7,557 bases of DNA from the NCBI GenBank assembly GCA_002728035.1, contig PBUZ01000097.1, positions 1 to 7,557 of the forward strand, written 5' to 3'. Made by a program: the position numbers and the translations under genes. Shown piece by piece: positions 1 to 5,639 of the stretch. The stretch comes from Methanobacteriota archaeon (lineage in GTDB: Archaea; Thermoplasmatota; Poseidoniia; Poseidoniales; Poseidoniaceae). How positions within the stretch are numbered: the stretch's first letter is position 1; each line of letters starts with the position of its first letter. The notes beneath the pieces are model-generated. The model worked only from the letters and a program-made list of their open reading frames with translations, was not told the DNA's origin and made no database searches.

Positions 1-129
1 ATCGAAATCGTCTTCCTCGTGGTCGGACTGTGGGGCGTTTTGACCTCGGCCTTTGGTTACTGTCCATTCAACGGATTGCTCAACCGAAACAGTTGCGCTA
101 TTTCGCAAATTCAGCCCGTCGATGCGTGA
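1..129 (+). CDS. C-terminal fragment of a DUF2892/YgaP-type small membrane protein (5' end outside window)
   Basis: An open frame enters from the left edge in frame 1 and ends at a TGA at 127-129, giving 43 codons. The visible part has a hydrophobic stretch (IEIVFLVVGLWGVLTSAFGY) followed by CPFNGLLNRNSC. This resembles the C-terminal half of the DUF2892 (YgaP transmembrane) family, where a hydrophobic helix with Gly-rich packing is followed by a short Cys-Pro-(hydrophobic)-LL-x(n)-C segment. The role of the family is poorly defined; it occurs alone or fused to rhodanese domains in sulfur-related proteins. The two cysteines of the motif are present. The start, the first helix and any fused domain lie outside the window. 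It converges on serS, with 70 bp between the two stop codons. The family call rests on a short match seen by eye. Confidence 0.6.
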   Translation: MEIVFLVVGLWGVLTSAFGYCPFNGLLNRNSCAISQIQPVDA

Positions 130-158
130 AATCTTCGTTCCATCTCGTTGAGGCCGTG

Positions 159-165
159 AAAAAAA
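159..165 (-). terminator. Poly-T terminator candidate downstream of serS
   Basis: Seven consecutive A on the + strand read as seven T on the minus strand, 34 nt past the serS stop codon. Archaeal RNA polymerases commonly terminate at short U-tracts without needing a strong hairpin. No good stem precedes it. This is the only T-run of that length in the 70-bp convergent spacer. Confidence 0.4.
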
Positions 166-199
166 TCAGCCTTGTACATTTGAAAACGTGGACGCTTGT

Positions 200-1492
200 T
201 TAGCCCCAATTGCACGGCTCAAGCACCGTTTGGCCGCCCATGAAGGGTTGGAGAACATCGGGCACCGTGATGCGGCCGTCCTCAAGCTGGTACTGTTCCA
301 TGATGGCGACCAATGCCCTCGATGTAGCGACGGCAGTGGAATTGAGCGTGTGGACGATGGGTTGGTTGGGGTGGCCTGGTTGGCCGTAGCGGATGCGCAG
401 ACGGTTGGCCTGATAGTCGGTGCAGTTGGAGCAGGAGACGATTTCTTTGTACTGGTTTGCGCCGGGAATCCAGGCTTCCAAATCGTATTTCTTGGCTGCG
501 ACCGTACCCATATCGCCGGTGCAGATGTTCACGACTTCGTAATGGATCCCGAGACTGTCCCACAGGTCGGTGCAGTTCTTCAGCAACTCCTCGTGGAGTG
601 CCCAAGAGTCCTCTGGGCGAGCGAGGATGATTTGTTCGACCTTGGTGAACTGGTGGACGCGCCATATGCCGAGGTCACTCTGGCCGTGACTACCGACCTC
701 GCGACGGAAACATTGCGAGACGCCGACCATTCGCATGGGCATCTGCTCTTCGGGGATGGTTTCGTCCATGTACATCGCGGTGAGCGGGTGCTCGGAGGTG
801 GCGATCATGTAGTATTTGTCCGGCTCAATGCCGTACATCACGGTCTCGAAGTCGCCCAGATCGGTGACGCCTTCGTAGGCCTCCCTGTTCATCATCACGG
901 GCGGTTGGACAAAGGTGTAGTCGCGTTGGCGAAGGAACTCCACTGCGTATTGCTGGAGGGCGAATTCAAGGCGGGCGAGGTCGCCCTTCAGGAAGTAGAA
1001 TCGACTTCCGGTGATTTTGGCCGCCCGCTTGAGGTCAACCCACTTGTTCATCTCGATGAGTTCGTTGTGGGTGCGCGGCTCAAAGGAAAAGTCAGGTTTC
1101 GTTCCGTGAACGGCGTGAACGGTGTTACCCGATTCGTCTTCGCCCACGGGCACGTCCGTGTGGAGGATGTTCGGGATCGACATGCGCAGGCGGTCGCGAA
1201 CCTCCATCGCCTCGTTGGTTTGGGCTTCGAGTGCAGCAATGCGCTCGCCCAAATCGGCAACCTGTGCGAGGATCTTCTGAGCCGCTTCTTGGTCACCGGC
1301 TTTTTTGGCCGCGCCGATGCCCCGAGCCGCCTCGTTCTTTTCTCGACGGAGTTGGTCCGTTTCATGGAGCAGATTGCGCCACGCTTGGTCGAGTTCAATC
1401 ACCTTCTCGATGTTGTCGTAGGGAAGACCGCGCTTCGTGTGATCGGCTCGAATCACATCCGCATGGTCTCGAAACATCGTTATGTCCAGCAT
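200..1492 (-). CDS. serS: Seryl-tRNA synthetase
   Basis: Charges tRNA-Ser with serine in the cytoplasm (class II aminoacyl-tRNA synthetase). With the start at 1492 it has 430 residues, the usual length for bacterial-type SerRS. The N-terminus MLDITMF matches the family's typical MLDI start. Residues about 30-100 are a charged, heptad-like coiled-coil arm that contacts the tRNA. The catalytic core shows the TSEHP segment (232-236), motif 2 FRREVGSHG (262-270) with HQFTKVE (280-286), CTGDMG and YDLEAW (324-341), SCSNC (353-357), and motif 3 LNSTAVATSRALVAIMEQYQ (383-402) ending in PFMGG. It is therefore the common SerRS type, not the rare methanogenic zinc form. Upstream in-frame starts at 1504, 1501 and 1498 exist. 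I prefer 1492 because a GGTGA site lies 5 nt before it and because of the conserved N-terminus. It is the second gene after the intramembrane protease and is likely translationally coupled to it. Confidence 0.97.
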   Translation of the reverse strand: MLDITMFRDHADVIRADHTKRGLPYDNIEKVIELDQAWRNLLHETDQLRREKNEAARGIGAAKKAGDQEAAQKILAQVADLGERIAALEAQTNEAMEVRDRLRMSIPNILHTDVPVGEDESGNTVHAVHGTKPDFSFEPRTHNELIEMNKWVDLKRAAKITGSRFYFLKGDLARLEFALQQYAVEFLRQRDYTFVQPPVMMNREAYEGVTDLGDFETVMYGIEPDKYYMIATSEHPLTAMYMDETIPEEQMPMRMVGVSQCFRREVGSHGQSDLGIWRVHQFTKVEQIILARPEDSWALHEELLKNCTDLWDSLGIHYEVVNICTGDMGTVAAKKYDLEAWIPGANQYKEIVSCSNCTDYQANRLRIRYGQPGHPNQPIVHTLNSTAVATSRALVAIMEQYQLEDGRITVPDVLQPFMGGQTVLEPCNWG

Positions 1493-1497
1493 GAGCA

Positions 1498-1502
1498 TCA
1501 CC
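1498..1502 (-). promoter_or_regulatory. serS ribosome binding site containing the upstream stop codon
   Basis: Read on the minus strand, GGTGA occupies 1502-1498 and is followed by 5 nt and the ATG at 1492. GGTGA matches part of the anti-Shine-Dalgarno complement (GGAGGTGAT). Its last three bases (1500-1498) are the TGA stop of the protease gene, so ribosomes terminating on that gene sit on the serS initiation site. This arrangement also fixes the serS start. Confidence 0.6.
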
Positions 1503-3726
1503 ACGAGATGTTGAACCTCAAGATTTCCGTTCCAAGGAAGAGCAGACCGCCCACAAGGTAACCAAGGATGGCGCCACCGTTGAGCAACGGAAGGCCGGCC
1601 TGTGCCTTGCCGCGAGCGACATAGGTCATCAGCGCCAGATAGCCCAACAATCCACCCAAGAGGGTGGTCATGGCAACTTGGAACGCCACGCTTGGGTCAA
1701 GCCATTGCATGGCCGAGAGCACCAGCATTCCAGGGAAGATCACGTCACCAAGACCCATGAACATGGCCTCGCTTCGCTTTTTCGCAGGGCGTGTGTTCAC
1801 AGGGGCAGAGGCCTCTTTCTTGGCGGATGCTTTTGCATGTTCCGTTTCCTCGATCAGTGAGTAATCGCTGTCTTGGGGAGCGACCAAAAGTATGGGGAGG
1901 CGCAGGCCGATCATCGTGTCTGCGAGATCCAGCATGTGTTTTGACTTGTAGACGGCCCAGAAATCGTAGATCGCTGCCAAGGCCATGAACAGAATGGCGA
2001 GCGCGGGCACGAACGTCACGCCCAGCATCACGCAGACGCCAGCACCGAGAAGAACGCCGGTGGTGTTGACAACGTACCATTCGCTATGTACGATCAGAAG
2101 AACCAGAAGCAAACCGGTGAGCGCAAGACCGACAAGCGTTGGGACGAGCAACAATTGAAGACCGAAGAGCGGGAACATAGCGGAGGTCAGTTCACCGGCG
2201 TTGATTTCGGTGGTCGTTGCGTTCGATTGGACGGCGACCAATGAAGTGGTGTCATCATCGATGGCAAAGAACACATGCGTGCTGTTCTCTGGGACCGGGA
2301 AGGTGGCTCGGTTGGCCAGCGAGGTGGTGTAGAGCCAATAGGCGTCGGTGTCGTCAGCGATGAGCATGTCGCTGTAACCTGATTCGTCCAAATCGGTCAA
2401 GCGAACCGAGCGAACGGTGTCAACCAATCCATCCAGCAGCATGCGTTCTTGGACTGCATAGGCAGACTCGTTGGCATAGGTTCCGTTCCATTCCACGCCG
2501 GTGACGGTTCCATCGGCCTGACCGAGCAAAATCATGCGCTGCTGACGTGTTTCAGGGTCGGCTTGTGTGTCGGAGAAGTTTTCTTCGAGGAAGGGTGACC
2601 AACCGACATCGGCCGAGGTGAATTGACTGTCGTTCTCGGTGGCATGCTGGTAGAGATAGGTGGCGTTTTCCATGCCGCCCTGCCCCAACCCGAACGCTGT
2701 GGTTTTCTCCTCGAGCAGGATCCCTGCTGCTTGTGAAGGCGTTACCAGCATCCACTGGTCGTTGCTCAACAACTGACTGAGCACGGCGCCATCACCGGTT
2801 GAAAACCCTGGTATTCGCCAGCGTGCCTCATAGCCCAATACACCGGGACTTTGCTCGAAGGTTCGGTAGCGAAGCAGTTCATCAAAGGCATTGGCCAAGT
2901 ACACCGCATCATCGGTCATGACCGCCAGCGCGCAACCACCAAACATGTTGTCAAGCGGTACCGCTTCACCGTTTTCGTCCCACTCAAAGCAATCATAACT
3001 TTCCATGAGTTCTCCAGTATCGATGTCCACGCTCCAAGCGTAAGCACCGCTGGCGAAGGAGAGATGGTCAGCGGCTGTCGTCATTCTCACAGGCGAGGAG
3101 GTGTCGGCGATGTTGTGGGGGTGTTCCATACTCCAAATCGGCTCCAAATAGCCGTTGCTGACGCCCCACGCAGCGATTTCAACCGTTGTGTTGAGATCGT
3201 CGTCGCTGATGTTGGCGGTGATGAAACCGTAATCCCCCCACGTACCGAGGACGGCGCCGTCATGGACATGGGTGTCGGTGATATCAAAGGGTTCAGTGTC
3301 AAAGTCAAGCACCGCCATGTGTGCAAGCGGCACCATGGTGTAGAGCAATGCAAGGGTCAGAACAACGTACATACCGTATTTGATGATGTAGTCCATGCCC
3401 ACTTTTGCGAGATAGATGATGAGCGCCGTGAAGGCAAAAATCGCCATGAGTTGCACGCCAACATAGCGCACTTGGGTGGCCCCGGAGGCTCCGAATGCAT
3501 GCAGTTCACCAACATCGTAGTAAGGCCGGATGTACATGGCGAGGGCGATGGTCGCAACGAACATACCAGCCATCCCAGCCATACCGCGCCATTGTTCTGC
3601 CATGAGAGATAGAAGACGGTCACCTTGGCGAAGTTCGTCTTCAACCTCGGCAAATCGCCGAGAGACGGTACGGTCCTGTCCGCCTTCAGCCTCATCGGTC
3701 ATGGTGATGGGATTCACCCCTCGCAT
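1498..3726 (-). CDS. Presenilin/signal peptide peptidase-type intramembrane aspartyl protease (A22) with large inserted ectodomain
   Basis: Probable GxGD aspartyl protease that cuts peptide bonds inside the membrane; substrate unknown. Length 742 residues from the ATG at 3726, far longer than the roughly 300 of a plain archaeal presenilin homologue. Order: charged, coiled-coil-like N-terminus (20-46); TM1 52-66, TM2 89-107, TM3 116-136; hydrophilic Asp-rich domain about 140-515; TM4 517-546, TM5 552-572, TM6 574-593, cytoplasmic Lys/Ala-rich loop 595-657, TM7 658-675, TM8 680-703, TM9 712-731. Catalytic residues are both present: YD in TM6 (D588) and GLGD in TM7 (D661). The TM9 PAL site reads GLPLLN (711-716). 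The ectodomain has a PQQ-like stretch (AWSVDIDTGEL, 230-240) and a DxDxxGxxD loop (445-453), suggesting a beta-propeller-like fold. An alternative start at 3702 follows an AGGGGTGA site by 11 nt. It is divergent from folC and probably heads an operon with serS. The protease family is confident; the ectodomain fold is inferred. Confidence 0.88.
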   Translation of the reverse strand: MRGVNPITMTDEAEGGQDRTVSRRFAEVEDELRQGDRLLSLMAEQWRGMAGMAGMFVATIALAMYIRPYYDVGELHAFGASGATQVRYVGVQLMAIFAFTALIIYLAKVGMDYIIKYGMYVVLTLALLYTMVPLAHMAVLDFDTEPFDITDTHVHDGAVLGTWGDYGFITANISDDDLNTTVEIAAWGVSNGYLEPIWSMEHPHNIADTSSPVRMTTAADHLSFASGAYAWSVDIDTGELMESYDCFEWDENGEAVPLDNMFGGCALAVMTDDAVYLANAFDELLRYRTFEQSPGVLGYEARWRIPGFSTGDGAVLSQLLSNDQWMLVTPSQAAGILLEEKTTAFGLGQGGMENATYLYQHATENDSQFTSADVGWSPFLEENFSDTQADPETRQQRMILLGQADGTVTGVEWNGTYANESAYAVQERMLLDGLVDTVRSVRLTDLDESGYSDMLIADDTDAYWLYTTSLANRATFPVPENSTHVFFAIDDDTTSLVAVQSNATTTEINAGELTSAMFPLFGLQLLLVPTLVGLALTGLLLVLLIVHSEWYVVNTTGVLLGAGVCVMLGVTFVPALAILFMALAAIYDFWAVYKSKHMLDLADTMIGLRLPILLVAPQDSDYSLIEETEHAKASAKKEASAPVNTRPAKKRSEAMFMGLGDVIFPGMLVLSAMQWLDPSVAFQVAMTTLLGGLLGYLALMTYVARGKAQAGLPLLNGGAILGYLVGGLLFLGTEILRFNISW

Positions 3727-3774
3727 ATCAGCGTCGCGTTGAATTCAGCGCCCAAAAGGCGAGAGGAAAGAGCC
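3727..3774. promoter_or_regulatory. Divergent promoter region between the protease gene and folC
   Basis: These 48 bp separate the two divergent starts and must hold or overlap promoters for both directions, unless the promoters lie inside the coding ends. The only AT-rich core is TTGAATTCA (3739-3747), centred about 31 nt before the folC ATG and about 17 nt before the protease ATG. A palindromic GAATTC could act as a weak TATA-like element, but no clear TATA box with a BRE is visible. No operator was recognised. Confidence 0.3.
3761..3766 (+). promoter_or_regulatory. folC ribosome binding site candidate
   Basis: GAGAGG stands 8 nt before the ATG at 3775 in an otherwise purine-rich stretch. 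It supports 3775 over the upstream in-frame ATG at 3625, which would run the gene through the protease coding region and the whole spacer. Confidence 0.45.
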
Positions 3775-5082
3775 ATGATGAAGCCACCGTTCGCCCTTCA
3801 CATGGTGGACAGAAAGGAGGTGCGAGCCTGGCTTGAATCCACCAAAACTCGCGGCATGGCGCTGGGGCTTGAGCACACCAAGCGCGCGTTGGAATTGCTT
3901 GCACTTCCAGCACCGCATCATGAGGTGGTGCATGTCGCTGGTAGCAACGGAAAAGGAACAACGGTGGCTTCTTTGTGTGCTGCGTTGACCGAGGTTGGCA
4001 TTCCAAACCTCTCCTTCACATCACCCCACTTGGTTCGCATTGAAGAGCGCATTCGAATCGATGGACGGCCCGTCGCTCCGACGACCTTTGACGCAGCCTT
4101 GGCAACGGTCAAAGCCATGAGTGAACAATCGGGTCTTTCGTTGACGTTCTTTGAAACAACCTTCCTCGTGGCCATGGTGGTCGCCAACCAAAGCGATGTG
4201 GAGGTTGTGGTCCTTGAAACCGGCCTTGGCGGTCGGCTCGATGCCACGCGCGTAGCCCACGCCGATGTGAGCGTCATCACCTCGTTAAGTCTGGAACACA
4301 GCGATGTTCTCGGCTCAACGCTTTCTGCAATTGCGAGTGAAAAAGTCGCCATTGCGCGCCCTCGCGCCCCTCTGGTCGTGCGTCGCCCTCCGCAGACGGA
4401 GGTCGTTGAGGCCATCGTCGCTGGGGCTGACAAGGCAGGCAATCCTCTTCTGGGAGAGGATTGCGCCCCTGCAAAGTTGCACTGGGTGGACGCCGAGCCG
4501 GCCTGGACCTACCATCAGGAGGCCATGGCGCTGGCGAGGGCTGCATGGCCATTTATCGGTGCATGCAAGGCTCATGCATTTCCCGACCTTCGGGGGTTGA
4601 AATGGCCGGCCCGCATGCAACGGCTTCATGGAAAGGAGAGGGACGACCTGCTGTTCATCTTGGACGGGGCCCACAACCCAAGCGGGATGATCGCATCGTG
4701 CCGTGAGTTGGAAGTCGCCCTCGCTGACCGGGATGATTGGGCGTTGTTGGTCGGAACATCGCCTCAAACGCACATGCGTGCCATGTTGGCTCCGCTCGCA
4801 ACCCTTTGTGAACAACAGCCACCCGTTGAAATCGTGGTCAGTGTGCCGCAAGGTGGGCGCTACCCAGGTGTGCCAGGAGAGGAGCTTGTTCACCATCTTG
4901 ACGAGGTGGGGTTGAAGCCCACCCGGGTCACGGTCAACCCCGAAGAAGCCGTGCAGTGGTTCGAAGGTCACACCAAGGTGAACACGGTGGTCTCCATTGG
5001 CTCACTCTACATGCAGGGCAACGTGATGGAAGCGCTCGGAGCGGTGGACGATGACGCCCTTTCCATCGAAGCGAAGCAATGA
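3775..5082 (+). CDS. folC: Dihydrofolate synthase / folylpolyglutamate synthase (Mur ligase family)
   Basis: Uses ATP to join glutamate to dihydropteroate and/or to reduced folates, making and retaining tetrahydrofolate cofactors in the cytoplasm. It has 435 residues from the ATG at 3775, normal for FolC. Seen in order: P-loop GSNGKGTT (56-63), TSPHL (82-86) and ERIRIDG (91-97) of the folate-site loops, FFETTF (125-130), the metal/ATP-site segment LETGLGGRLDATR (147-159), HSDVLGSTL (175-183), SEKVAIA (188-194, where the carbamylated Lys normally sits), WPARMQ (277-282), DGAHNPSG of the C-terminal Mur domain (297-304) and the terminal GSLYMQG (409-415). All core motifs are intact. The in-frame extension back to 3625 is rejected because it overlaps the divergent gene and lacks homology; ATG 3802 is a weaker alternative. 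It runs directly into the dCMP deaminase gene. Whether it has both activities or only one cannot be told from sequence. Confidence 0.93.
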   Translation: MMKPPFALHMVDRKEVRAWLESTKTRGMALGLEHTKRALELLALPAPHHEVVHVAGSNGKGTTVASLCAALTEVGIPNLSFTSPHLVRIEERIRIDGRPVAPTTFDAALATVKAMSEQSGLSLTFFETTFLVAMVVANQSDVEVVVLETGLGGRLDATRVAHADVSVITSLSLEHSDVLGSTLSAIASEKVAIARPRAPLVVRRPPQTEVVEAIVAGADKAGNPLLGEDCAPAKLHWVDAEPAWTYHQEAMALARAAWPFIGACKAHAFPDLRGLKWPARMQRLHGKERDDLLFILDGAHNPSGMIASCRELEVALADRDDWALLVGTSPQTHMRAMLAPLATLCEQQPPVEIVVSVPQGGRYPGVPGEELVHHLDEVGLKPTRVTVNPEEAVQWFEGHTKVNTVVSIGSLYMQGNVMEALGAVDDDALSIEAKQ

Positions 5083-5108
5083 AACGAACATGCGGGTTCA
5101 TCTCAAGT

Positions 5109-5113
5109 GGTGA
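5109..5113 (+). promoter_or_regulatory. Ribosome binding site deciding the dCMP deaminase start
   Basis: GGTGA lies 4 nt before the ATG at 5118, nearly the same motif and spacing as at serS. The competing ATG at 5079 has no visible Shine-Dalgarno sequence but overlaps the folC stop as ATGA. Confidence 0.45.
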
Positions 5114-5117
5114 GGAC

Positions 5118-5594
5118 ATGAAGGACAAGCATCTCAAGATTCGAATCCAGCAGTGCTTGGCGTTGGCCGAGGCCTCCAATTGCCCTCGTCGTACCTTTGG
5201 TGCCTTGCTGGTTGACCCTCAACGCAACGTGGTGCTGATGGACGGTTACAACGGTGGACCACGAGGTGGTGGGCGCTTGTGTGGCGGCGAAGAATGCCTT
5301 CGCGACACGATGAATGTTGAGTCGGGAACTCGTGTGGAAATCGGTTGCCATCATGCTGAAATGAACCTGATTTGCAACGCTGCGGCCAACGGCGTGCCCA
5401 CCAACAACGCCTGGCTCATCGTCACGGGTGAACCTTGCATGATGTGCGCAAAACTCATCCATCACGCTGGCATTGAACGCGTCGTCATCGTTGACGGGGG
5501 ATTCATGGGCGAGAACGGTGTTGGCTATCTTGAGAACCACGGTGTTGAAATTCAGCGCACGGAAGGGCCGAAGGACCCCCGGGCGAACAACTGA
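5118..5594 (+). CDS. dCMP deaminase-family zinc deaminase
   Basis: Likely deaminates dCMP to dUMP, the precursor of dTMP, in the cytoplasm. It has 158 residues from the ATG at 5118. Zinc and catalytic motifs are present: HAE (79-81, with catalytic E81) and GEPCMMCAKLI (104-114, with C107 and C110). Family features around them are SNCPRRTFGALLVD (20-33), GYNGGPRGG (43-51), Cys residues C55, C60 and C77, the last preceding the HAE, and the typical HAGIERVVIVD strand (116-126). The spacing from the N-terminus to the NCPRR segment fits known dCMP deaminases such as the T4 enzyme, which favours 5118. The longer form from 5079 adds 13 residues and overlaps the folC stop by 4 nt (ATGA). The partner folC supplies folates for thymidylate synthesis, which supports this substrate. 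Other cytidine deaminase-superfamily substrates, such as free cytosine or a riboflavin-pathway pyrimidine, are less likely given the GYNG and PRG motifs. Confidence 0.88.
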   Translation: MKDKHLKIRIQQCLALAEASNCPRRTFGALLVDPQRNVVLMDGYNGGPRGGGRLCGGEECLRDTMNVESGTRVEIGCHHAEMNLICNAAANGVPTNNAWLIVTGEPCMMCAKLIHHAGIERVVIVDGGFMGENGVGYLENHGVEIQRTEGPKDPRANN

Positions 5595-5639
5595 TGCATT
5601 CCTGCGAAACTGACCGACAACGGACTGAAGGAACGGGCC

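Noticed and set aside
188..1561. 457-codon open frame on the + strand opposite serS
   Set aside because: It is fully antisense to a clear seryl-tRNA synthetase, its translation shows no recognisable domain, and it is explained by codon bias of the real gene on the other strand.
3562..3585. Short tandem repeat encoding Gly-Met-Ala twice (residues 48-55 of the protease)
   Set aside because: Only two imperfect 9-bp units within coding sequence at the edge of TM1; ordinary for small-residue helix packing.
2851..3612. 253-codon + strand open frame opposite the protease ectodomain
   Set aside because: Antisense shadow rich in His, Val and Gly, with no motif; the minus-strand frame carries the conserved protease.
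3625..3774. 50-residue N-terminal extension of folC
   Set aside because: It would overlap the divergent protease gene and the spacer, has no family similarity, and a ribosome binding site sits before the ATG at 3775.
4315..4971. 218-codon minus-strand open frame inside folC
   Set aside because: The + strand frame contains the full set of FolC motifs across the same region; the antisense frame shows none.
5595..5639. Possible terminator or small gene in the convergent spacer
   Set aside because: No T-run, hairpin or start-stop pair of note is visible in these 45 bp.
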